From positions 7,708 to 71,707 of the forward strand of contig DCKD01000093.1 of the NCBI GenBank assembly GCA_002320245.1: a stretch of DNA of 64,000 nt, in the 5' to 3' direction. This document shows positions 1 to 7,133 of this stretch, in pieces. The DNA comes from Lachnospiraceae bacterium UBA1683. Lineage in GTDB: Bacteria > Bacillota > Clostridia > Lachnospirales > Lachnospiraceae. Every line of letters begins with the position of its first letter. The first letter of the stretch is position 1. The notes beneath the pieces are model-generated. The model saw nothing but the letters and a program-made list of their open reading frames with translations, did not search any database and was not told the DNA's origin. A program made the position numbers and the translations under genes.

Positions 1-603
1 GCTGCGGAGGGAATCCATGCGGAATTCTGCAAGCACATCCTTCAGCCGTCTCTTATATGTTCTGTCTGCATGATTTCTGTAGAAGACGATTGTTGTCAAA
101 ATACATCCGACCGCAAGTCCGATAATCCTGAAACGATAGCTGTTCCCTGTTACATCATATCCGTAAAGCAGCAGATAGCCAAGAACAATTGTTGACTGGT
201 TAGACATCAGAGGATTATGGCATCCCAAAAGCATCATGGCAAGCAGGGAAACGATATTGATTCCGAGTCCCGCAGATGCGCCCGTTTGGTTTGCTGCATG
301 AGGTCCGATAATCAGAATTAAAAAGAACACTCCGAGCACTCCAATAGATTCCTTTGCATTCACGCCAAAGTCCGAGTTTCGAAATACCATAAGGCACAGA
401 AGTACCACGACCCCAACCACACTGTTGTCACTGCCGAATAGTGTACTGTAGCCCGCAACAAACGCAAAACAAAATAGCAGGGTGATTGCAATCTTAGTCA
501 AATATACGCCGATATGATATAACTTTTCCCTTCTGCTTTCACTGTTTCTGATTATTCCTTTAGAACCCGCCTGGTTCAACTGTAATTCCTGATAAAATGT
601 CAA
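1..603 (-). CDS. FUSC-family (aromatic acid exporter-like) membrane protein, partial
   Basis: The frame is open from a TTG at 601-603 to the window edge (201 codons), so the C-terminus is missing. The start is supported by AAAGGAGTTG placed 6-7 bases upstream; no ATG gives the conserved N-terminus. The product starts MTFYQELQLNQAGSK, then has a short basic cytoplasmic stretch followed by closely packed hydrophobic segments (about residues 34-55, 57-75, 80-98, 112-150, 160-185) and then a basic cytoplasmic turn with RRLKDVLAEFR. This layout is that of FUSC/YccC-like proteins, which are proposed efflux or membrane-stress proteins. It lies 45 bases behind the MarR gene on the same strand, as expected for an exporter co-transcribed with its repressor. 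Substrate unknown. Family call is from composition and resemblance only. Confidence 0.7.
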   Translation of the reverse strand, partial: MTFYQELQLNQAGSKGIIRNSESRREKLYHIGVYLTKIAITLLFCFAFVAGYSTLFGSDNSVVGVVVLLCLMVFRNSDFGVNAKESIGVLGVFFLILIIGPHAANQTGASAGLGINIVSLLAMMLLGCHNPLMSNQSTIVLGYLLLYGYDVTGNSYRFRIIGLAVGCILTTIVFYRNHADRTYKRRLKDVLAEFRMDSLRS

Positions 604-648
604 AATAACAACTCCTTTTTAAACCTGATTTTTTCAATTTTTTCTGCA

Positions 649-1110
649 CTATTTACAATCCACAGCGCCAGTTTTGATTTTCCTGTTCAGTTCGTCTACG
701 TTATCGGAAATGATGTCAACGCATTTCCTGTAAACCTTCAATTCCTCATCTGACAGGCCTTTTATGAGAAAATCGTAATAATACTTTTGTACTATGCGCC
801 CTTTGTCTGTCACTGAAAATGCTTTATCGGTAACGACCAGCTTTACCTGCCTGCGGTCTCCCGGTACATTCTGTCTTTCGATGTAACCCTGGTTGACCAG
901 TTTTTCTATATGCATGGAAACCAGATTTTTCTTTATGCCGCCATATCGGGTAATGTCTTTGGCAGTATCGAATTCCGGATTATTTGTCAGGAACATCAGA
1001 ATATCAAACGCAGTCTGAGGGATTCCCAGTTCCATGCATACTGGCTTACACAAATCGGCATATAGCCACAAGGCGCTATGGGACAGTGTAATTAAATTTT
1101 TCTTTTTCAT
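649..1110 (-). CDS. MarR-family transcriptional regulator
   Basis: A 153-residue winged-helix regulator. The central part has the MarR pattern: helix-turn-helix around residues 50-75 (AKDITRYGGIKKNLVSMHIE) and the wing with the hallmark DRR (GDRRQVKLVVTDK, about 83-96), followed by a long dimerisation helix. MarR proteins repress neighbouring genes and are released by small phenolic or xenobiotic ligands. A perfect palindrome lies just downstream of the -10 of its own promoter (1139-1152), which suggests autoregulation. The FUSC-type exporter follows 45 bases downstream on the same strand, so the pair is probably an inducible efflux unit. The ligand cannot be read from sequence. The start is the ATG with AGGAGC upstream. 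Confidence 0.88.
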   Translation of the reverse strand: MKKKNLITLSHSALWLYADLCKPVCMELGIPQTAFDILMFLTNNPEFDTAKDITRYGGIKKNLVSMHIEKLVNQGYIERQNVPGDRRQVKLVVTDKAFSVTDKGRIVQKYYYDFLIKGLSDEELKVYRKCVDIISDNVDELNRKIKTGAVDCK

Positions 1111-1138
1111 TAACAGCTCCTTTGTTCAGATGTGTATT

Positions 1139-1183
1139 GTTCATATTTGAACTATATTGTAACTCATATTAACGCGAAGTCAA
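1139..1183 (-). promoter_or_regulatory. Promoter and palindromic operator of the marR-exporter unit
   Basis: On the minus strand a -35 TTGACT (1178-1183) is followed after 17 bases by ACAATA (1155-1160), or after 16 bases by TACAAT. Immediately downstream is the perfect inverted repeat GTTCA-N4-TGAAC (1139-1152), with a further GTTCA half-site at 1124-1128. A palindrome at the transcription start is a typical MarR operator position. Binding by the adjacent MarR protein is inferred. Confidence 0.65.
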
Positions 1184-1415
1184 TAGAGAAATCATGAAAC
1201 TTTCATAAATTTTACCATGTCCCATCGACTGACCCCGGTTTCCAATGAGGTAATATAGTACCAAAATGTTAAAAAGGTGCAAATTCAGGACAACCAGACT
1301 GCAAAAATTGAAAAAAAGTAAAAATCTACAGAAACTTTGTCCTAATAGATTTTTATTGCCCTATGGTATAGTGATATCAGCAAAGAACAACATACTTATG
1401 AAGGAGGAAAAAGTT

Positions 1416-2717
1416 ATGAAATTAAAAAAGGCAACCGCTGTTTTGCTTACAGTTGCTGTGACAGTTGGACTTGCAGCATGTGGGAGTTCTTCTGACGGAA
1501 ATAAGGACAGCGCAAAGAAAGACGACAACAAATTGACAATCTGGGCATGGGATGAGGCGTTTAACATTCTGGCAGCGAATGAGGCAAAAAAGATATATGC
1601 AGAGAAGAATCCGGATGTCGATGTAGAAGTTGTGACAATGGCTCAGGATGATATCGTGGCAAAGCTGAATACAAGTCTTTCGTCCGGGGCTTATGACGGA
1701 CTGCCGGATATTGTGTTAATCGAGGATTACAGAATTCAGGGATACCTGAATGCTTATCAGGAGGATTTTGCGGATTTGTCCGAGATAGCAAGTCCGGAAG
1801 ATTTTGCTGAGTACAAGACCGGCGTAAACCAGATAGACGGTAAGATGTACGGGATTCCTTTTGACAGTGGCGTGGCGGCAATGTTTTACAGGACAGATAT
1901 GATTGAAGAGGCCGGGTATACCCAAGATGACATGGAGAATCTGACATGGGATAAATACATTGAAATCGGCAAGGCTGTGAAGGAAAAGACAGGAAAAGAC
2001 ATGCTGACGCTGGACCCGAGCGAGCTTGGGCAGATTCGTATGATGCTTCAGAGTGCGGGGGCATGGTATACAGATGAGGATGGGAAAGTTAATCTTGCAG
2101 ACAATCAGGCATTGAAAGATGCCGTTACAACATATAAGAAACTGGTTGATGCAGGAATTACCAAGACAGTCTCTGACTGGGACCAGTTTGTAGGAGCTTT
2201 CAATAATGGGGACGTGGCATCTGTACCCGCAGGAAGCTGGCTTTCCCCGTCTATCATGAAGGCAGAGGACCAGAGCGGCAAATGGGCAGTGACAGCATTC
2301 CCGAGAATGGCTGAGAATGCGGATTCAGTAAACGCTTCTTCCATTGGCGGAGCAGGCTGGTATGTATTGAAAAAAGTGGGGCATGAGGATGAGGCAAAAG
2401 AGTTTCTCAAAGAGACTTTTGCATCTAATACAGACCTGATGAACACGCTGGCAGAAGAAATCAATCTTATAAGTACATTGAAATCCGCAGCCGAATGCGA
2501 CTATTATTCTAAGGGGATGGATTTCTATGGCGGACAGGAGGTATTCAAGGATTTTGCAGAGTGGACAGCAGAAGTACCGGCCGTTAACTATGGGGAGAAC
2601 ACATATATAATTGAGGATTTAATGACAGAAGTTATGCAGCAGATTACAAGTGGCGCAGATATTGATAAAGTATTAAGCGATTATCAAAAACAGGCTGAAG
2701 CAGCCATATCCAAATAA
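1416..2717 (+). CDS. Sugar ABC transporter substrate-binding lipoprotein
   Basis: A 433-residue CUT1-type extracellular solute-binding protein. The ATG at 1416 is chosen because AAGGAGGAAA stands directly upstream and because it yields a lipoprotein signal peptide: basic start, hydrophobic stretch and lipobox GLAAC with Cys22. An in-frame frame open further upstream (from 1266) would bury the signal. After a Ser/Asp/Lys linker comes the mature domain (LTIWAWDEAFN...), with the GKMYGIPFDSGVAAMFYRTDM block common to oligosaccharide-binding proteins. Two permease genes follow, and a YesN/YesM-type two-component system, now broken, follows those. No ATPase gene is present, as is usual for CUT1 operons that share an MsmK-type ATPase. 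Substrate not predictable. Confidence 0.9.
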   Translation: MKLKKATAVLLTVAVTVGLAACGSSSDGNKDSAKKDDNKLTIWAWDEAFNILAANEAKKIYAEKNPDVDVEVVTMAQDDIVAKLNTSLSSGAYDGLPDIVLIEDYRIQGYLNAYQEDFADLSEIASPEDFAEYKTGVNQIDGKMYGIPFDSGVAAMFYRTDMIEEAGYTQDDMENLTWDKYIEIGKAVKEKTGKDMLTLDPSELGQIRMMLQSAGAWYTDEDGKVNLADNQALKDAVTTYKKLVDAGITKTVSDWDQFVGAFNNGDVASVPAGSWLSPSIMKAEDQSGKWAVTAFPRMAENADSVNASSIGGAGWYVLKKVGHEDEAKEFLKETFASNTDLMNTLAEEINLISTLKSAAECDYYSKGMDFYGGQEVFKDFAEWTAEVPAVNYGENTYIIEDLMTEVMQQITSGADIDKVLSDYQKQAEAAISK

Positions 2718-2730
2718 GTTTAAGGTCTTG

Positions 2731-2770
2731 GATAGCCATTTACTTTCATGTTAAAGAGTAAATGGCTGTC
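2731..2770 (+). promoter_or_regulatory. mRNA hairpin between binding-protein and permease genes
   Basis: A 14-bp stem (GATAGCCATTTACT at 2731-2744 pairing with 2757-2770, one G-U pair, 12-base loop) lies between the binding-protein stop and the first permease. No U-tract follows. Hairpins here commonly stabilise the upstream message or attenuate read-through, so that binding protein is made in excess over permease (as known for malE-malF). That role is inferred. Confidence 0.6.
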
Positions 2771-2799
2771 TGTATAAGAGAAAATTCCGGAGGAAAGCA

Positions 2800-3693
2800 A
2801 TGAAAAATAAAAAAAGTAACAGCGGCATGTCTCCAAGATTGAATCGGCGGGCATGGATGTTCGTGATACCAAGTTTGATTTTGATTATCGCATTTGTGTT
2901 TTATCCGATGATACAGGCATTCATTACCTCATTTCAGTCCGGGGCAGGAAACAGGCTGGAGTGGGCTGGTATAGCGAACTATAAGCGTCTGCTCACTGAC
3001 TCGACATTTAAGAAGGCAATGGGAAATACCATTCTGTACTTAATCGTACAGGTACCGGTTATGATTCTTCTTGCTCTGGTGATATCTTCGTTGTTGAATG
3101 ATAAGAAACTGAGGTGTAAGGGATTTTTCCGCACGGCGATTTTCCTACCTTGTGTTACTTCTTTAGTAGCATATTCTATTATTTTTAAGAGTTTATTTGC
3201 AACGGATGGTTTCATCAATACAATTTTAATGAAGGTGAATCTAATCAGCGAACCGATTGCCTGGATTACCGACCCGGTATGGGCAAAAATTTTGATTATA
3301 ATAGCGATTACCTGGCGCTGGACCGGATACAATATGGTGTTCTATCTGTCCGGACTTCAGGGAATTGATGATTCCATATATGAAGCGGCAGAGATTGATG
3401 GTGCGGGGGCGATACAGAAATTTTTTGGAATTACCATTCCGATGCTGAAGCCAATCATACTTTTTACGACAATTAGCTCTACAATCGGTACACTGCAGCT
3501 CTTTGATGAGCCGATGAATATTACACAGGGCGGTCCGGCAAATGCAACGATTACGATATCACAGTACATATATAATATTTTGTTCAAATATTCACCGGAC
3601 TTTGGTTATGCGGCATCAGTATCCTATGTTATCGTGGTATTAATCGTGCTGCTCTCTATAATCCAATTGAAAGTAGGTGACAAGAATGAGTAA
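2800..3693 (+). CDS. Sugar ABC transporter permease (MalF/UgpA type)
   Basis: A 297-residue inner-membrane permease of the CUT1 family. Six hydrophobic segments can be read, starting about residues 18-40 and ending near 270-292. The cytoplasmic EAA loop, which docks the ATPase, is clear: EAAEIDGAGAIQKFFGITIP (about residues 190-209). Start ATG has GGAGGAAAG upstream. It overlaps the next permease by eight bases (ATGAGTAA), which indicates translational coupling. It forms a heterodimeric channel with the next gene product and takes substrate from the lipoprotein at 1416. The ATPase must be supplied from elsewhere in the genome. Confidence 0.92.
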   Translation: MKNKKSNSGMSPRLNRRAWMFVIPSLILIIAFVFYPMIQAFITSFQSGAGNRLEWAGIANYKRLLTDSTFKKAMGNTILYLIVQVPVMILLALVISSLLNDKKLRCKGFFRTAIFLPCVTSLVAYSIIFKSLFATDGFINTILMKVNLISEPIAWITDPVWAKILIIIAITWRWTGYNMVFYLSGLQGIDDSIYEAAEIDGAGAIQKFFGITIPMLKPIILFTTISSTIGTLQLFDEPMNITQGGPANATITISQYIYNILFKYSPDFGYAASVSYVIVVLIVLLSIIQLKVGDKNE

Positions 3694-4525
3694 GAAGGTG
3701 CTGAGTGTTTTAAAATATGTATTCCTGGCGGTGATATCTTTTGTTTCTGTGTTTCCGCTTATCTGGATGGTCATTGCCGCAACCAACCGGTCGGTGGATA
3801 TTACGAAAGGAACGATGATTCCGGGTTCTTACCTTATGGAAAACCTGAATACATTGCTGAGTTCTGACCTCCATTATATGATGGCGTTTAAGAATTCCTT
3901 GATTATCGCTGTGATAACAACAGCGCTGGCAATGCTGGTATCATCAGCAGCGGGATATGCATTTGTAGTATATAAATCCAAAAACAGGGAAAGAGTATTT
4001 AACCTGATACTGCTTTCTATGATGGTGCCGTTTGCGGCGCTGATGGTACCGTTGTTCCGTCTGTTTACGAAGTTTAACAACATGGGGCCGTTGAAACTCA
4101 TTGCGCTTAACACTCCGATGGCAGTTATTATTATCGCGGTTGCTACAGCATTTTTGATATTTTTCTTCCGGCAGAATGCGCAGACGTTCCCGAAGGAACT
4201 GCTGGAGGCGGCAAGAATCGACGGACTTGGAGAGTTTCAGATATTCGTGCGGATATTCATGCCTACAATGAAGTCCTGTTATGCAGCGGCAATTGTAGTT
4301 ACATTTATGTCTAGCTGGAATAATTATTTGTGGCCTTTGATTGCTTTGCAGTCACCGGAGAAACGGACGTTACCGCTTGTCATTTCTGCTATGGGAACTT
4401 CCTATACACCGGATTATGGGATGATGATGATTGCGGTATTTATTGCTACGATTCCGACGGCAATTATATTTTTTATAATGCAAAAGCAATTTGTAGCCGG
4501 AATGACCGGTTCTGTAAAGGGGTGA
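3686..4525 (+). CDS. Sugar ABC transporter permease (MalG type)
   Basis: A 279-residue second CUT1 permease. The ATG at 3686 is preferred over an in-frame GTG nine bases earlier because TAGGTGA is then correctly spaced. Six membrane segments are visible, plus the EAA loop EAARIDGLGEFQIFVRIFMP and the C-terminal QKQFVAGMTGSVKG that ends MalG-type permeases. It is the partner of the preceding permease, whose stop codon lies inside this gene's first codons. Confidence 0.92.
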   Translation: MSKKVLSVLKYVFLAVISFVSVFPLIWMVIAATNRSVDITKGTMIPGSYLMENLNTLLSSDLHYMMAFKNSLIIAVITTALAMLVSSAAGYAFVVYKSKNRERVFNLILLSMMVPFAALMVPLFRLFTKFNNMGPLKLIALNTPMAVIIIAVATAFLIFFFRQNAQTFPKELLEAARIDGLGEFQIFVRIFMPTMKSCYAAAIVVTFMSSWNNYLWPLIALQSPEKRTLPLVISAMGTSYTPDYGMMMIAVFIATIPTAIIFFIMQKQFVAGMTGSVKG

Positions 4526-4544
4526 CTTAGTACATCGTTTTTAA

Positions 4545-4565
4545 AAAGACGCATCGAAATGCGAA
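4545..4565. repeat. 21-bp inverted repeat, left copy flanking the broken two-component system
   Basis: This 21-mer (AAAGACGCAT...ATGCGAA) occurs as its reverse complement at 6310-6330 with one mismatch in 21. Each copy can itself fold into a small CGCAT/ATGCG hairpin. The two copies bracket the two-component genes. The meaning is unknown. Confidence 0.6.
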
Positions 4566-4672
4566 GACGGCTTTCCGGTTTTGCCTGTATTTGGGATGGA
4601 CTTTGAGTTAAAAGAAAGGTATCATACTGTTAAGAAATGTAAAATTTGCGATACAAAGGTATGAAGAAAGAC

Positions 4673-5584
4673 ATGGAAAACTACTGTAAAGTATTGATTA
4701 TTGATGACGAATTCATTATGCGGCAGGGTATGAAACATATGCTGGAGTGGGAAAAAGAAGGCTTTCAGATTGTTGGTGAGGCAACCGACGGTCAGGAAGG
4801 TCTTGAGCTGGTTGCAAAGATGCAGCCGGATATTGTACTTGCAGATATCGTGATGCCTGTTCTGGACGGAATCGAATTTTCAAGGATTTTGCAGCAGAGA
4901 TACCCGGATGTACAGTTGATTATCCTGAGCAGTTACGATAAGTTCGAATATGTAAAGACCACACTGTTAAATGGAGCAGTGGATTATATTTTAAAGCCGA
5001 CACTGAACCCGGAAATCCTGTTGAAGACATTGACCGGGGCAGCCAGAAATATCCCCGGAATGGTATTACAGAAGGAACAGAAGGCATCTCCGGGGATGCA
5101 GATTGAGCGGATGCTGTCAGGGTATCAGGATAAACCGGATGAGGCGCTGTTTGCCGAGACCTTTCCCTATACGCTGTACCGGATGCTTGGAATCAATCTA
5201 AAGACGGTATGTGACAGCAGCAAATCGTGTATGATAAAGGTCAGGGAAACACTGGAGGAGTTCTTCACAGACCGGAAAAGCTATGTTGCTGTATCATTTC
5301 TGATGGAGGAAGAGATTCTGTGTCTGGTATTTAACTACAGGATGAAAGATGAGAAAAATGTCCTTGCAGATATCGAGGCGTGCATAAGTATAATCTGTAA
5401 TATGGCGGAGAAGGCATTTTTTATCGTAGGAAAGAGCTTCAGCAGCATGAAACTGAAGAGGAAAAGCGCACCGCAGAGATTCATGCGCTCCAGATGCAGA
5501 TTAATCCCCATTATATGTATAACACACTGGCAAGCATTAAGTGGCTGGCATTGCAGGGAAACGTGCAGAAGACGACGCAGGTGA
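4673..5584 (+). pseudogene. YesN-type response regulator, truncated and fused out of frame to a kinase
   Basis: Residues 1-125 form a complete receiver domain: VLIIDDE acidic pocket, phosphorylatable Asp in DIVLADIVMPVLDG, the S/T of ILSSYD and the Lys of YILKP. The following linker region (to about nt 5430) resembles the middle part of long AraC-type regulators. Then the frame runs into kinase-coding DNA in the wrong frame and ends in an Arg-rich nonsense tail at 5584. The AraC DNA-binding domain, normally about 100 C-terminal residues, is absent. Full-length relatives (compare 24489-26000) have about 500 residues. The start is taken as ATG 4673 (MENYCKVLIIDDE); in-frame TTG 4646 and ATG 4661 are alternatives. 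It cannot act as a DNA-binding activator in this form. An assembly error is the main alternative to a real deletion. Confidence 0.82.
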
Positions 5585-6084
5585 TTGATGCATTTATCTT
5601 TCTGCTCAGAAATACCATAAGCAACACGGCTGAATTTATCACAGTAGACTCGGAAATCCAGAATCTGAAGAATTATGTCCTGATTAATCAGGTGCGGTAC
5701 GGGGACAACGTCAATGTAGAGTTCTCCGTGCCTCTTCAGTGCGGGGGATATAAGCTTCCAAAGTTGATTCTGCAGCCTTTTGTGGAAAATGCATTCTTTC
5801 ACGGATTTCCGGAAGGAAAAAAAGGAACAATCCAGATTTTTGTAAAGAAAGAAGGCGATTATCTGCGGTTTGATATCGTGGATGACGGTATCGGAATGAA
5901 TGCTGAGAAACTGATGGCGCTAAAGAACAAAGACGGGCATAAAGGAGAACACTTTACAGGCATAGGTATCAACAATGTCGATGACAGAGTGAAGATGATT
6001 TACGGTGTGGATTATGGAATCAATATTATCAGTGAAGAGAATCAGGGGACAACTGTGACCATCCGGCTTCCGCTCCGTAAATAG
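5401..6084 (+). pseudogene. YesM-type sensor kinase, 5'-truncated remnant
   Basis: The frame opens after a TAA at 5398 and reads the C-terminal half of a YesM-like histidine kinase: the pre-histidine helix (EEEKRTAEIHALQMQ), the phospho-acceptor box INPHYMYNTL (His codon near 5506), and an ATPase domain with an N-box (QPFVENAFFHG), a G1 box (DDGIGMN) and GIGINNVDDR. The membrane segments, extracellular sensor and HAMP domain are missing. The coding sequence joins the preceding response-regulator gene in another frame, so one deletion probably removed the regulator's output domain and the kinase's sensor. An internal start at 5494 has no convincing ribosome binding site. The catalytic core is intact, but a soluble kinase product is speculative. 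Confidence 0.82.
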
Positions 6085-6217
6085 AAAAGTCTGATTCATG
6101 GAGGGGCGTGCTGATTGAGTCCTGCCGAGTTTCCCGGGCGCGGCAGAGCGTGCGAAGCTTGCAGCATACTACATACTACGGGTCTTTGCGTAACATACAT
6201 AATATTTCACTTTATAC

Positions 6218-6256
6218 AAGCAGTTGGTCGGTCTTTGGCGATTGACTGCTTTTTCT
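6218..6256 (+). terminator. Rho-independent terminator after the two-component remnant
   Basis: AGCAGT at 6219-6224 begins a stem of about 12 bp with several G-U pairs, closed by ACTGCT (6245-6250) and followed by TTTTCTTT. It probably ends the transcript of the ABC/two-component region. Confidence 0.7.
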
Positions 6257-6309
6257 TTAATACAGGTCTGAGCATTTACAGGTAATTATCAATTAACGGT
6301 AATTGCCTT

Positions 6310-6330
6310 TTCGCATTTCTATGCGTCTTT
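6310..6330. repeat. 21-bp inverted repeat, right copy
   Basis: Reverse complement of 4545-4565 with one mismatch in 21. See that entry. Confidence 0.6.
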
Positions 6331-6381
6331 AAGGGCTTGTGAACCATTGATTTTGCAGGGTTACAAAAAAATTTATAAAAA

Positions 6382-6424
6382 TTAGCACTCGAGGGTTGAC
6401 AGTGCTGATACCGTGTGCTATAGT
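6382..6424 (+). promoter_or_regulatory. CIRCE (HrcA) operator overlapping a sigma-A promoter
   Basis: TTAGCACTC (6382-6390), a 9-base spacer, then CAGTGCTGA (6400-6408): this is the CIRCE consensus TTAGCACTC-N9-GAGTGCTAA with two differences in the right arm. The promoter is TTGACA (6396-6401), 17 bases, TATAGT (6419-6424), so the operator covers the -35. Established knowledge: HrcA binds CIRCE and represses class I heat-shock genes. This places hsp20, and by read-through the dnaJ-like gene, under HrcA. Confidence 0.9.
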
Positions 6425-6484
6425 ACAGATAGAACAAAGGAAGAGGGAATTGGAAATCCTGAATCCGATATGTTCGGCACTCAA

Positions 6485-6506
6485 CACTTTCAGTTATTTG
6501 GAAGTG
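6485..6506 (+). promoter_or_regulatory. Leader hairpin upstream of hsp20
   Basis: CACTTTC (6485-6491) pairs with GGAAGTG (6500-6506) around an 8-base loop, within the roughly 110-base leader and 20 bases before the ribosome binding site. GGCACT at 6476-6481 can pair alternatively with AGTGCC. Two exclusive folds near a heat-shock ribosome binding site could be thermosensitive, but this is only a suggestion. Confidence 0.35.
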
Positions 6507-6541
6507 CCAACATAGATTGAGTTTTAAAGGAGAGATGACTT

Positions 6542-6997
6542 ATGTTAAGACCTAGTATTTTTGGAGAAAATTTATTTAATGATTGGAACAATTGGGACAG
6601 TTGGATGGACTTTTCATTCCCCGATATTGACCGCAAACTGTATGGAAAACATGCAGCCCGTGTAATGAAAACCGATGTGAAAGAACATGAGAATGGTTAT
6701 GAACTTCTGATTGATTTACCTGGATTCAAGAAAGACCAGATCCAGATTGAACTGAAAGAAGGATATCTGACAATCAGCGCAGAGAAAGGCTTGGAGAAAG
6801 AGGAAAAAGAGAAAGGAAAATACATCAGACAGGAACGTTACTCCGGCAATACGAGCCGTACCTTCTATGTAGGAGAGGAAGTAACTGAAAATGATATTCA
6901 CGCGAAGTTTGAAGATGGTATCCTGAAACTTGACATCCCGAAGAAAGAGGCAAAGAAAGTTGTGGAAGAGAACCATTATGTAACGATTGAAGGATAA
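6542..6997 (+). CDS. Hsp20/alpha-crystallin small heat-shock protein
   Basis: A 151-residue ATP-independent holdase chaperone. The N-terminal arm is rich in aromatic and acidic residues (ENLFNDWNNWDSWMDF). The alpha-crystallin domain covers about residues 42-140 (KTDVKEHENGYELLIDLPGF, ERYSGNTSRTFYVGE), and the conserved motif near its end reads GILKLDIPK, the bacterial form of A-x-x-x-N-G-x-L. AAAGGAGAG precedes the ATG by seven bases. Expression is from the CIRCE promoter at 6382-6424, and a hairpin terminator follows before the dnaJ-like gene. It should bind unfolding proteins and pass them to the DnaK system. Confidence 0.95.
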   Translation: MLRPSIFGENLFNDWNNWDSWMDFSFPDIDRKLYGKHAARVMKTDVKEHENGYELLIDLPGFKKDQIQIELKEGYLTISAEKGLEKEEKEKGKYIRQERYSGNTSRTFYVGEEVTENDIHAKFEDGILKLDIPKKEAKKVVEENHYVTIEG

Positions 6998-7003
6998 TTG
7001 AGC

Positions 7004-7035
7004 AAAGACTCTTCGGGAATTCCCGGAGAGTCTTT
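7004..7035 (+). terminator. Hairpin after hsp20
   Basis: AAAGACTCT (7004-7012) and AGAGTCTTT (7027-7035) enclose a further CGGG/CCCG helix, giving about 14 bp with an AATT loop. The U-run is short (TTTCGTG), so it may only partly terminate and let the dnaJ-like gene be read at a lower level. Confidence 0.7.
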
Positions 7036-7042
7036 CGTGATA

Positions 7043-7105
7043 TTGAATGGGGACTGTCCCTTCTGACAGGGGACTGTCCCTTCTGAATGGGGACTGTCCC
7101 CTTTG
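7043..7105. repeat. GGGGACTGTCCC interspersed repeat, three units
   Basis: Three near-identical units of about 20 bases, each with the core GGGGACTGTCCC and spaced by TTCTGA-type linkers, lie between hsp20 and the dnaJ-like gene. Same family as 9266-9332, 22848-22938, 40094-40131 and 61283-61350. REP-like. Confidence 0.85.
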
Positions 7106-7133
7106 GATATATCGGAGTCGGGAGGTGATATAG

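Larger units (their letters stand above)
6085..6381. other. Gene-free stretch between broken two-component system and heat-shock operon
   Basis: No coding frame is supported. It holds a small GC-rich hairpin (CTGCCG 6122-6127 with CGGCAG 6141-6146), a terminator (6218-6256) and the right copy of the 21-bp inverted repeat (6310-6330). Confidence 0.6.

Noticed and set aside
1561..2064. Long minus-strand frame opposite the first binding protein
   Set aside because: Shadow of a gene with clear lipoprotein and family features; composition is Arg/Ser/Pro-rich nonsense.
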